A stretch of 64,000 nucleotides of DNA from Streptococcus bovimastitidis (GTDB lineage Bacteria > Bacillota > Bacilli > Lactobacillales > Streptococcaceae): assembly GCF_001885095.1 (NCBI RefSeq), contig NZ_LZDD01000001.1, positions 496,001-560,000 on the forward strand, given 5' to 3'. The notes under the pieces are model-generated. The model was given only the letters and a program-made list of their open reading frames with translations. It made no database searches and was not told the origin of the DNA. The translations under genes and the position numbers were made by a program. Positions 10,581 to 19,068 of the stretch are shown here, piece after piece. The stretch's first letter is position 1, and each line of letters begins with the position of its first letter.

Positions 10581-12113
10581 ATGACACAACATGTCATTGA
10601 AATGAAAGAAATTACGAAAAAATTTGGTGATTTTGTCGCAAATGACCATATTAATTTAGATGTTCGAAAAGGCGAAATCCATGCCTTATTAGGTGAGAAT
10701 GGAGCAGGAAAATCAACATTAATGAATATGTTGGCTGGTCTTTTAGAACCGACTGAAGGAGAGATTATTATTAATGGACAATCTGTTCAAATTGACTCCC
10801 CTTCAAAATCATCACGTTTAGGAATTGGCATGGTTCACCAACATTTCATGTTAGTGGAAGCATTTACTGTTGCTGAAAATATTATTCTAGGTAATGAAAC
10901 AGTCAAAAATGGACGCTTAGATTTAAAACAAGCAAGTAAAGATATTCTTGATTTATCTAATAAATATGGACTTGCTGTTGATCCTCATGCAAAAGTAGCT
11001 GATATTTCGGTTGGAGCTCAACAACGTGTTGAAATCCTAAAAACTTTATATCGAGGAGCAGATATTCTTATTTTTGATGAGCCAACTGCAGTTTTAACGC
11101 CATCAGAAATTCAAGAATTGATGGCGATTATGAAAAACTTGGTCAAAGAAGGTAAGTCTATTGTCTTAATCACACACAAATTAGATGAAATTCGTGCTGT
11201 TGCCGATCGAGTTACTGTTATTAGACGTGGTAAATCTATTGAAACAGCAAATGTTGCGGGTGTTAGTTCCAAAGAATTAGCAGAAATGATGGTTGGTCGC
11301 TCTGTTTCCTTTACAACAAGTAAAATTCCTGCAGTTCCTAAAGATGTTATCCTTTCTATCAAAGATTTAATTGTAGATGAGAACCGTGGTGTTCCTGCAG
11401 TTAAAGGTTTATCACTAGATGTCAAAGCTGGAGAAATTGTTGGGATTGCTGGTATTGATGGCAATGGTCAAAGTGAGTTAATTCAGGCTATCACAGGTTT
11501 ACGAAAAGTCAAATCTGGTGCCATTACCATCAAAGGTCAAGATGTCACACATTATTCTTCTCGTAAAATTACAGAATTATCAGTTGGTCATGTACCTGAA
11601 GACAGACACCGTGATGGTCTTATTTTAGACATGTCATTAGCAGAAAATACTGCCTTGCAAACCTATTATAAAGAACCATTAAGTAAAAATGGAATCTTAA
11701 ATTATAATAAAATTAACGATTACGCCCGTAAATTGATGGCGGAATTTGATGTTCGTGGTGCTAGTGAACTAGTTCCTGCAAGAGGATTTTCAGGTGGTAA
11801 CCAACAAAAAGCTATTATCGCTAGGGAAGTTGATCGTGATCCAGATTTATTAATTGTCAGTCAGCCAACACGTGGTTTGGATGTAGGAGCAATCGAATAC
11901 ATTCATAAACGTCTGATTGAAGAGCGTGATAAAGGTAAAGCGGTTCTTGTCGTTAGTTTCGAATTAGATGAAATATTAAATTTATCAGATCGGATTGCCG
12001 TTATTCATGATGGTAAAATTCAGGGGATTGTTTCTCCAGAAACCACAAATAAACAAGAGCTAGGTATTTTAATGGCTGGTGGTTCGATTGATAAGGAGGA
12101 AGAAAATGTCTAA
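10581..12113 (+). CDS. nupA: Nucleoside ABC importer, double ATPase subunit
   Basis: The protein has two fused ATP-binding cassettes, as in ribose/nucleoside importers of the BmpA-linked (YufO/NupA) type. The first cassette is complete, with Walker A GENGAGKST, signature SVGAQQR and Walker B ILIFDEPTA. The second has a degenerate Walker A (GIDGNGQSE, no Lys) and the signature FSGGNQQKA; this asymmetry is normal for the family. It lies between bmpA and two permease genes, overlaps the first permease by 8 bases, and would energise uptake of nucleosides bound by BmpA. Confidence 0.93.
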   Translation: MTQHVIEMKEITKKFGDFVANDHINLDVRKGEIHALLGENGAGKSTLMNMLAGLLEPTEGEIIINGQSVQIDSPSKSSRLGIGMVHQHFMLVEAFTVAENIILGNETVKNGRLDLKQASKDILDLSNKYGLAVDPHAKVADISVGAQQRVEILKTLYRGADILIFDEPTAVLTPSEIQELMAIMKNLVKEGKSIVLITHKLDEIRAVADRVTVIRRGKSIETANVAGVSSKELAEMMVGRSVSFTTSKIPAVPKDVILSIKDLIVDENRGVPAVKGLSLDVKAGEIVGIAGIDGNGQSELIQAITGLRKVKSGAITIKGQDVTHYSSRKITELSVGHVPEDRHRDGLILDMSLAENTALQTYYKEPLSKNGILNYNKINDYARKLMAEFDVRGASELVPARGFSGGNQQKAIIAREVDRDPDLLIVSQPTRGLDVGAIEYIHKRLIEERDKGKAVLVVSFELDEILNLSDRIAVIHDGKIQGIVSPETTNKQELGILMAGGSIDKEEENV

Positions 12114-13173
12114 AAAGGCACAACAAATTGCTGTTCCGGTCATTTCCGTACTACTTGGATTTGTACTTGGCGCAATTATCATGTTTATCTTCGGATATGA
12201 TCCTATTTGGGGTTATGAAGGACTCTTTCAAATTGCCTTTGGAAGTGTCAAAAATATTGGTGAAATTTTAAGAGCAATGGGTCCACTGATTCTTATCGCC
12301 CTTGGCTTCACTGTAGCAAGTCGCGCTGGATTCTTTAACATTGGACTTTCAGGACAAGCCTTAGCGGGCTGGATTTCATCAGTATGGTTCGCCCTTTCGC
12401 ATCCAGATATGTCTCGTCCACTATTGATCATCCTTACGATTATCATCGGTATGATTGCAGGGGGAATCGCTGGCGCAATCCCAGGTATCTTGAGAGCCTA
12501 TCTTGGAACTAGTGAGGTTATCGTTACCATCATGATGAACTACATTATTTTGTATGTTGGTAATGCTGTCATCCAAAAAGGATTTGCCAAAAATATTAAA
12601 CAAAGTATTGACTCAACTATTCAGGTCAGTCAGAATGCTAGTTACCAAAGCCCATGGTTATCAGAATTGACTAATAACTCAAGGCTTAACATTGGTATCT
12701 TTTTCGCCTTGATAGCAATCGTCTTAATCTGGTACTTACTGAATAAAACAACCTTAGGTTTTGAAATTCGCTCAGTTGGTTTGAATCCTCATGCCAGTGA
12801 GTATGCGGGTATCTCATCTAAGAGAACTATTATCTTATCAATGATTACTTCAGGTGCATTAGCAGGTCTTGGAGGAGTTGTAGAAGGACTTGGGACCTTT
12901 GAAAATGTCTTTGTTCAATCAAGTTCATTAGCCATTGGTTTTGATGGTATGGCGGTAAGCTTGCTTGCAGCAAATAACCCTATCGGAATATTCTTCTCAT
13001 CATTCTTATTTGGTGTCTTGAATATCGGTGCACCCGGAATGAATATTGCGGGAATTCCACCTGAATTGGTTAAAATTGTAACAGCTTCAATCATCTTCTT
13101 CGTCGGAGCACATTACCTAATTGAACGCTTCATGATTAGAAGTAAAAAACCAACAGTGAAAGGAGGTAAATAA
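12106..13173 (+). CDS. nupB: Nucleoside ABC importer permease 1
   Basis: This polytopic membrane protein belongs to the branched-chain/ribose permease superfamily (BPD_transp_2), YufP/NupB type. Many hydrophobic helices are present, with the cytoplasmic coupling segment around EIRSVGLNPHASEYAGI. I use the ATG at 12106 (355 aa), preceded by AAGGAGGA; a longer frame starting at 12079 lies within the nupA coding sequence and adds charged residues. It pairs with the next permease, two bases away, to form the transmembrane channel. Confidence 0.92.
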   Translation: MSKKAQQIAVPVISVLLGFVLGAIIMFIFGYDPIWGYEGLFQIAFGSVKNIGEILRAMGPLILIALGFTVASRAGFFNIGLSGQALAGWISSVWFALSHPDMSRPLLIILTIIIGMIAGGIAGAIPGILRAYLGTSEVIVTIMMNYIILYVGNAVIQKGFAKNIKQSIDSTIQVSQNASYQSPWLSELTNNSRLNIGIFFALIAIVLIWYLLNKTTLGFEIRSVGLNPHASEYAGISSKRTIILSMITSGALAGLGGVVEGLGTFENVFVQSSSLAIGFDGMAVSLLAANNPIGIFFSSFLFGVLNIGAPGMNIAGIPPELVKIVTASIIFFVGAHYLIERFMIRSKKPTVKGGK

Positions 13174-13174
13174 G

Positions 13175-14131
13175 ATGTCAATTGTAACAATTCTTTCATT
13201 GATGGTATCATCAATGCTCATCTATGCGACACCTCTTATTTTCACTAGTATTGGAGGAACTTTTTCAGAAAGATCTGGAGTAGTCAATGTCGGATTAGAA
13301 GGTATCATGGTAATAGGTGCTTTCTCAGGTATCATTTTCAACTTAACCTTTGCTGAAACCTTAGGAAAAGCAACACCTTGGGTAGCAGTACTAGTTGGTG
13401 GCTTAGTAGGACTTGCTTTCTCACTAATCCACGCCGTAGCGACTATTAATTTCCGAGCAGACCATATTGTTTCAGGTACAGTACTTAACTTATTAGCTCC
13501 ATCTTTAGCCATCTTTTTGGTTAAGGTTTTCTATGGAAAAGGACAAACTGATAATATTCAGGCTTCATTTGGTAAATTTGATTTTCCGATTTTATCTGAT
13601 ATTCCAGTACTAGGTCCAATCTTCTTCAAAAACACAACACTTGTTGGCTACTTAGCCATTGCCTTTTCATTCTTGGCTTGGTATATCCTCTATAAAACAC
13701 GCTTTGGACTTCGTCTACGTTCTGTCGGCGAACACCCACAAGCAGCAGATACGTTAGGGATCAACGTTTATTTGATGAAATACTACGGTGTTATGATTTC
13801 TGGTTTCCTTGGGGGAATGGGCGGAGCCATTTATGCTCAGTCTATCTCTGTTAACTTTGCCATTACGACAATCCTAGGTCCTGGATTCATTTCACTAGCA
13901 GCAATGATTTTTGGTAAGTGGAATCCAATTGGTGCTATGTTATCAAGTTTATTCTTTGGCTTGTCTCAAAGTTTAGCAGTTATTGGTGCTCAGTTGCCAC
14001 TGTTAGAAAAAATTCCAAGAGTATATCTTGAAATTGCACCTTACCTAGTGACTATTGTCATCCTAGCAGCCTTCTTTGGCCAAGCAGTTGCGCCAAAAGC
14101 TGATGGTGTTAATTATATCAAATCAAAATAA
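13175..14131 (+). CDS. nupC: Nucleoside ABC importer permease 2
   Basis: This is the second permease subunit (YufQ/NupC type, 318 aa), with about eight to ten hydrophobic helices and the coupling segment RLRSVGEHPQAADTLGI, which parallels that of its partner. A near-ideal AGGAGG precedes the ATG within the end of the previous gene. The transcript ends at the hairpin 14131-14158. Confidence 0.92.
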   Translation: MSIVTILSLMVSSMLIYATPLIFTSIGGTFSERSGVVNVGLEGIMVIGAFSGIIFNLTFAETLGKATPWVAVLVGGLVGLAFSLIHAVATINFRADHIVSGTVLNLLAPSLAIFLVKVFYGKGQTDNIQASFGKFDFPILSDIPVLGPIFFKNTTLVGYLAIAFSFLAWYILYKTRFGLRLRSVGEHPQAADTLGINVYLMKYYGVMISGFLGGMGGAIYAQSISVNFAITTILGPGFISLAAMIFGKWNPIGAMLSSLFFGLSQSLAVIGAQLPLLEKIPRVYLEIAPYLVTIVILAAFFGQAVAPKADGVNYIKSK

Positions 14132-14158
14132 AAAAGAGCCTAGGGCTCTTTTTTTTTG
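14131..14158 (+). terminator. Terminator of the nucleoside importer genes
   Basis: AAGAGCC pairs with GGCTCTT across a 3-nt loop, followed by eight or more T residues. Confidence 0.85.
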
Positions 14159-14269
14159 GCTTCTGAGAGGAAGGGAGACTTGCATAGCAAGATATATTTC
14201 AAGATATATTTGTTGAAAATATGAAAGCTAATTTCCTTTTTGCGAATGATTCAGTTACTAATATCAGAC

Positions 14270-14306
14270 AAATAGAAAAGGAAGTCAAAGACTTCCTTTT
14301 CTATTT
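14270..14306 (-). terminator. Terminator of phosphoglucomutase gene
   Basis: A perfect 17-bp inverted repeat (14270-14286 with 14290-14306) with a 3-nt loop includes the last bases of the pgm stop codon. Confidence 0.75.
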
Positions 14307-16020
14307 AGCCAACAAAGGCATTAATTTCTTCTTCGATAGTAGCAATTTTAGCATTAGCTTCTTCTAAACTGTCACCAACTGTTGCAATATAGAATTTAAT
14401 TTTTGGTTCAGTACCTGAAGGACGAACGGCAAACCAAGAATCATCAGCAAGTGTGTATTTAAGGACATTACTTGGTGGTGTTGTTAAAGCAATAGTCCCT
14501 TGATCTGATTTAGCTGTTTGAGCTTGGAAATCTTCAGTTAAAACGATATCAGTTGCATTAAATTGACTTGGTGCATTTTCACGGAATTTATCCATGATTT
14601 TTTTAATTTCAGCAGCCCCGTCAACACCTGAAAGGGTAACTGAGATTGTTTTTTCTGCAAAGTAGCCATATTCTTTATAGATTTCATCAATACCATCAGC
14701 TAGTGTAAGACCACGTGAGCGGTAGTAAGCTGCAATCTCAGCAACCATTAGAACGGCTTGGATGGCATCTTTATCACGAACAAATGGTTTGATAAGGTAG
14801 CCGAAACTTTCTTCAAAACCAAACATGTAAGTGTGATTGTGTTTTTCTTCAAACTCTTGAATTTTTTCAGCAATAAATTTGAAGCCAGTTAGGACGTTAA
14901 ACATAGTAGCGCCATAGCTTTCAGCAATTTTTGTCACCAATTCAGTAGAAACAATTGACTTAGCAAGGGCAGCGTTTGTAGGTAAAGTACCAGCTTGTTT
15001 ATGAGCTTCTAAAATATATTTAGCGATAAGAGCACCAATTTGGTTACCTGAAAGATTCCAGTAAGATCCATCAGCTTGACGAATTTCAACTCCAAGACGG
15101 TCAGCATCTGGGTCTGTTGCGACTAAAACATCAGCATTAACTTGACGCCCTAATTCTTCAGCCATTGCAAAGGCTGCTTGGCTTTCTGGATTTGGTGATT
15201 TAACAGTAGAAAAATCAGGATCTGGTTTGGCTTGCGCTTCAACAACTTCAACGGATTCAAAACCAGCTTGTTCTAAAGCACGACGAGCTAACATTTCACC
15301 AGTACCATGAAGAGGTGTATAGACAATTTTCATGTCCTTACCAAATTCATTAATTAAGTCTTGGTTAATGTTAACATCTTTAACTTCTTTTAAGTATTCA
15401 AGATCGACAGCTTCACCGATGACTTCAATCAAACCATTTTCTTTTGATTCTTCTAAATCAGCCAGAGCAATTGAGAATGGGTCTTCAATTGCACGAATGT
15501 AATCTGTTAAAGCATCCGCATCAGCAGGAGGCATTTGGCCACCGTCAGCCCCATATACCTTGTAGCCATTAAATGGTGCAGGATTGTGACTAGCAGTCAC
15601 CATAATACCGGCAAAAGCGTTTAAGTGACGAACAGCAAAAGATAATTCTGGGGTTGGTCGTAAGCTTTCAAAAACATAAGACTTAATACCATGAGCAGCT
15701 AAAACTTGAGCTGATTCAAAGGCAAATTCTGGAGAGAAGTGGCGGGAATCATAGGCAATAGCAACACCACGTTTTTTGATGTCTTCTCCCTTAGATTCTA
15801 ATAGTTTTGCTAATCCTTCAGTAGCTTGACGGACAACAATAACATTGATGCGATTAGTTCCAGCACCAATGATACCACGCATACCAGCAGTACCAAATTC
15901 AAGGTTTGTATAAAAGGCATCTTCCTTGGTTTTTTCATCCATTTGTGAAAGTTCCTCACGGAGATAATCTGGAAGATTAGTTACCTTGGACCATTTTTCA
16001 AAGTTCTCTGTATAAGACAT
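14305..16020 (-). CDS. pgm: Phosphoglucomutase / phosphohexomutase
   Basis: The enzyme interconverts glucose 6-phosphate and glucose 1-phosphate, supplying UDP-glucose for capsule, wall polysaccharide and glycolipids. The phosphoserine loop TASHNPAPFNG, the metal loop DPDADRLG, the sugar loop GFEES and the phosphate-binding RPSGTEPKIK all read clearly. The 571-aa length matches the streptococcal PgmA/PgcA type. A cre-like site lies just upstream (16041-16054). Hairpins on both sides suggest it is transcribed alone. Confidence 0.95.
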   Translation of the reverse strand: MSYTENFEKWSKVTNLPDYLREELSQMDEKTKEDAFYTNLEFGTAGMRGIIGAGTNRINVIVVRQATEGLAKLLESKGEDIKKRGVAIAYDSRHFSPEFAFESAQVLAAHGIKSYVFESLRPTPELSFAVRHLNAFAGIMVTASHNPAPFNGYKVYGADGGQMPPADADALTDYIRAIEDPFSIALADLEESKENGLIEVIGEAVDLEYLKEVKDVNINQDLINEFGKDMKIVYTPLHGTGEMLARRALEQAGFESVEVVEAQAKPDPDFSTVKSPNPESQAAFAMAEELGRQVNADVLVATDPDADRLGVEIRQADGSYWNLSGNQIGALIAKYILEAHKQAGTLPTNAALAKSIVSTELVTKIAESYGATMFNVLTGFKFIAEKIQEFEEKHNHTYMFGFEESFGYLIKPFVRDKDAIQAVLMVAEIAAYYRSRGLTLADGIDEIYKEYGYFAEKTISVTLSGVDGAAEIKKIMDKFRENAPSQFNATDIVLTEDFQAQTAKSDQGTIALTTPPSNVLKYTLADDSWFAVRPSGTEPKIKFYIATVGDSLEEANAKIATIEEEINAFVG

Positions 16021-16040
16021 TAGCTTTCTCCTTATTACTT

Positions 16041-16054
16041 TTTAAACGCTTTCA
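16041..16054 (-). promoter_or_regulatory. cre site upstream of pgm
   Basis: On the minus strand TGAAAGCGTTTAAA matches the CcpA consensus TGWAARCGYTWWCA at 13 of 14 positions. It lies about 20 bases before the pgm start, where it could act as a roadblock or overlap the promoter. Confidence 0.6.
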
Positions 16055-16130
16055 GTATACCATTTTCAAGAGCAAAAATCACTAATTTTCGGTGTAAACT
16101 TACAATTATTTTTCAAATAACTACTTTCAA

Positions 16131-16161
16131 AAAAGCACGGATCCTGAAGATCCATGCTTTT
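16131..16161 (-). terminator. Terminator of the coaB-coaC-panT operon
   Basis: A 13-bp stem (16131-16143 with 16149-16161, one wobble pair on the minus strand) with a 5-nt loop, followed by T residues on the minus strand. Confidence 0.8.
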
Positions 16162-16172
16162 TACTATTATTT

Positions 16173-16742
16173 CTATTTCCTTAATTTTGAAAGGGTAGGT
16201 ACAATAGCCAAAACAACAATAGCTGAGATAATCATTTCTGCGATGGCATTGGTTGAAACAATCCCTGCCAGTAGGGCCTTGATATTGCCTCCAAAGACAC
16301 TTGAAAAGAAGACGAAAATTCCACCAAGAACAAAGATAGTGTTGGTTAATGACCCTACAATCCCTGCTGTAATAAGTCCAGCTTTGTTTTTAAAGAGTTT
16401 ATAGCAGAAGTAAGGTGTGATACCAATTAAAACACGTGGAACAATCGCAATCATGAGTGAGTATAAGTTACCATGCTCAACAAAAGGTGAGAAAAGATAA
16501 CTTGTTGGTAAAAGAACGATTGTGTTGGTGATAAGGCTAATGATTCCCATTAAGCCTCCAAGAATACTGCCGATTTTTGGACCATAAATGATCGATGCGA
16601 CAATGACTGGAATGTGAACCAAAGTAGGTTTGATTGGCACTGGCCAGATATTAAAGACGAATGAACTGATAAAATGAATCAGTAACATGATGGCAAAAAA
16701 GATTGAGATTGTTGCAATATCTGACGATTTTCTGTTTTTCAT
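16173..16742 (-). CDS. panT: ECF transporter S component, probably pantothenate-specific
   Basis: A 189-aa protein with five or six hydrophobic helices, typical of the substrate-binding S component of energy-coupling factor vitamin importers. The S component works with a shared ECF ATPase module encoded elsewhere; none is in this window. Its substrate cannot be read from the sequence, but it follows coaB and coaC on the same strand and ends at their common terminator. In Firmicutes this arrangement is the basis for assigning PanT as a pantothenate transporter. GGAGAG lies upstream of the ATG. Confidence 0.8.
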   Translation of the reverse strand: MKNRKSSDIATISIFFAIMLLIHFISSFVFNIWPVPIKPTLVHIPVIVASIIYGPKIGSILGGLMGIISLITNTIVLLPTSYLFSPFVEHGNLYSLMIAIVPRVLIGITPYFCYKLFKNKAGLITAGIVGSLTNTIFVLGGIFVFFSSVFGGNIKALLAGIVSTNAIAEMIISAIVVLAIVPTLSKLRK

Positions 16743-16813
16743 TAAAAAGACTCTCCATTAAAATTTTTTAAAAAAATATTATTACAATAATATGTCACAA
16801 ATACTGAGATGAT

Positions 16814-17359
16814 TTAGGCTTCGAAATAACTTATAATCTGCTGATAAATATCATTTACATTAGCCAAGGCGCCAACACCAACATCGCCACATGCTAAAAG
16901 AGCAGATTTTGGTTGAATTTGCTGATAACCATAGGACTCCAAGCGTTTCATGTTTTCCTGGGTTGCAGGATGCAAAAACATTTTTGTATTCATAGCCGGT
17001 GCATAGAACTTTGGCGTTTCTTGGGGAAGGGCCAAGGCTACACTGGTCACAATATTATCTGCAAAGCCGTAAGCTAAATGCGCAATAGTATTAGCAGACG
17101 CAGGCGCTAGCAGAAATAAATCTGTCTTTTTAGCAAGCTCGATATGGTTGACAATAGAAACATCATCTTCTCGCATGACATCAAGATGGACAGTATTTTT
17201 AGATAAAACTTGTAAGGTAAGCGGTGTGATAAAGGCTTGGGCAGCTTCCGTCATAAGGACAGTCACATTGTAACCAGCTTTAGTTAAGAGACTAGTTAAA
17301 TCTGCAGCTTTATAGGCAGAAATACTACCCGTTACAGCCAGTGTAATATTTTTAGTCAT
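16814..17359 (-). CDS. coaC: Phosphopantothenoylcysteine decarboxylase
   Basis: This flavoprotein decarboxylates 4'-phosphopantothenoylcysteine to 4'-phosphopantetheine in coenzyme A synthesis. The N-terminal TGSISAYKA, the active-site histidine in NHIELAK and the PAMNTKM motif are present, with the ACGDVGVG clamp near the end. The 181-aa protein is stand-alone: in streptococci, unlike most bacteria, the two halves of the CoaBC (Dfp) enzyme are separate genes. It overlaps coaB by 8 bases. Confidence 0.93.
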   Translation of the reverse strand: MTKNITLAVTGSISAYKAADLTSLLTKAGYNVTVLMTEAAQAFITPLTLQVLSKNTVHLDVMREDDVSIVNHIELAKKTDLFLLAPASANTIAHLAYGFADNIVTSVALALPQETPKFYAPAMNTKMFLHPATQENMKRLESYGYQQIQPKSALLACGDVGVGALANVNDIYQQIISYFEA

Positions 17360-18038
17360 TCTTACTCACTTTCTGATAGATAGCTTCAGCAATTTGATCC
17401 TTTGTTTCTAAAACAATCGCATCATTTGCTGAAACAAGATAGGCCTTGTGTTGATTACCCTTAATCTGACTGAGATCGTTAGCTACAATATAGGCTGCTT
17501 GGTTTTTTCTTAAACTAGCGCGAGCAACTGAAATTAATTCTTCCTTACTAATATTAACCAGTAATTTGAAACCAATTAACTGGATAGCTGGATTCCAGTC
17601 TTTAACCAAGGAAATGAGCTTAGGTGTTTTTTTCAGGAAAAGGACTTGATAGTCGGAATTGGAAGATATCTTGGATTCCGTGTTTCTTTCCTGCAATAGT
17701 GACCCTAAATCTTTGGTATTTTTAAGATTTTCAAAGTCGGTCATATAAACAGGAGTATAATCGGATACAGCCATGCTATGGATTAAGATATCATGATTTT
17801 TGACTAAGGGTTCTAGTGATTCCATCAAACTAGCAACATTTGAAATCTGATAAATACTTAAATTATCATTGGGTTCAGGCTTGACAGCATTTTCAGTTGT
17901 GACTAAAGAAACCTGATGACCTTTCCTTAAAAATGTCTCAGCAATAATTTTACCTAATTTGCCAGTCGAATGATTGGTAATGCCACGAACGGAATCAATT
18001 TTTTCGGTAGTTCCGCCAGAAGTAATTAAAATTTTCAT
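17352..18038 (-). CDS. coaB: Phosphopantothenate-cysteine ligase
   Basis: The enzyme joins 4'-phosphopantothenate to cysteine, the step before CoaC. The nucleotide-binding start ILITSGGTTEKIDSVR and the NHSTGKLG segment mark the CoaB fold. The 228-aa length fits the separate streptococcal form. It is the first gene of the coaB-coaC-panT unit; the promoter must lie in the 115 bases shared with the divergent lipoyl transferase gene. Confidence 0.93.
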   Translation of the reverse strand: MKILITSGGTTEKIDSVRGITNHSTGKLGKIIAETFLRKGHQVSLVTTENAVKPEPNDNLSIYQISNVASLMESLEPLVKNHDILIHSMAVSDYTPVYMTDFENLKNTKDLGSLLQERNTESKISSNSDYQVLFLKKTPKLISLVKDWNPAIQLIGFKLLVNISKEELISVARASLRKNQAAYIVANDLSQIKGNQHKAYLVSANDAIVLETKDQIAEAIYQKVSKND

Positions 18039-18153
18039 AAAGATATTTTATCATAAATCGACTATTTAAGTAACCGTTTTAACTCCTGATTTCATAGCTA
18101 TTCTTGATAGCATATTCCAATGAATTAGGCTAAAATAGAGACAAGAAATCAAG

Positions 18154-18911
18154 ATGAAAAGAGTAGATATGAAAAGATTAAGAGACTTTAGTCATTTACC
18201 TATTAAAAAAATTATTCAAGATAGACACGCAAATGACATTGATCAAGCACTAGCATATTCTCAAGTATTGCTAGAGGAAATAAATGATAATCTCAACCAA
18301 TTCATTGTCTATTTTTGGCCTTTTGAAAAAACTGTCATCCTCGGCTTGTTAGATCAACAATTACCCGATTTAGAAAAGGGAAATGCCTTTATTGAGAAGC
18401 AAGGCTATCGCATTGCTGTTCGAAATATCGGTGGTTTAGCAGTAGTAGCAGATTCAGGAATACTTAATTTCTCAATTTGTCTTCCAATAAATCAAGAGAA
18501 TTTTCGTATTTCCGAAGGTTACGAATTAATGGTGGAATTAATTAAAAAGACTTTTGCACCCTTTGGTAAAACAATTGAAGCCTATCAAATTGATAACTCC
18601 TATTGTCCAGGAAAATTTGATTTAAGTATCGATGGACAAAAGTTTGCTGGCATTGCCAAAAGATGAAAAAAGATGCCTTGTTAGTTTCTGTTTATCTTAG
18701 CGTGAACGGCAACCAGAATCAACGAGGTCAATTAATTTATGATCTTTATACTGAAGCAGGTGCGCAGTCATCATCAATTTCTTATCCAAGTGTGAAACCG
18801 GAAGTAATGGCTAATTTAAGTCAACTGCTAGAAAGTGACTTAAGTATTGAAAAATCCTTTAGTGACCTCGGTTTTATGAAATATCAGGGAATGAGAAATA
18901 ACAACCCATAG
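18154..18911 (+). pseudogene. Lipoate/octanoyl transferase family gene (LipL-like), frameshifted
   Basis: Homologues of the LipL/lipoate-protein ligase family transfer octanoyl or lipoyl groups between carrier domains. The first part (18154-18666, 170 aa) has RNIGGLAVVADSGILNFS and the catalytic Cys near residue 151 in SYCPGKFDLS, then stops at IAKR. The rest of the protein continues in the -1 frame from 18663 (KKDALLVSVYLSV, to 18911). One base has been lost in the AGATGAAAAAA region compared with the expected continuous frame. The second frame opens with an ATG overlapping the stop (ATGA), so coupled translation of a second fragment is conceivable. Either an inactivated gene or a sequencing error would also explain this. 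Confidence 0.8.
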
Positions 18912-18986
18912 TTCGTTTTTATAATTGAGTTGTCTTGGTATTAAAGTAAATGAGTCATAAAAACAGATTAAAAACGAACATTAAAT
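18908..18986 (+). promoter_or_regulatory. Two PurBox-like sites upstream of fhs
   Basis: ATAGTTCGTTTTTAT (18908-18922, PurBox on the minus strand) and AAAAACGAACATTAAAT (18970-18986, plus strand) flank about 50 bases. A -10, TATAAT, lies at 19028-19033 with a poor -35, as expected for an activated promoter. Formyl-THF ligase supplies the one-carbon units for purine synthesis, so PurR control is biologically sensible. Confidence 0.65.
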
Positions 18987-19068
18987 AAGCTACAAGTGAA
19001 AATAATTAGCATTATCAAAAAGTATGTTATAATAACTATATTAGTTTGATAACCAAAAGGAGTAAAAC

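Noticed and set aside
18651-18672. Programmed -1 frameshift in the LipL-like gene
   Set aside because: There is no X-XXY-YYZ slippery heptamer in frame before the stop (codons are GCC AAA AGA TGA) and no clear downstream structure. A lost base is simpler.
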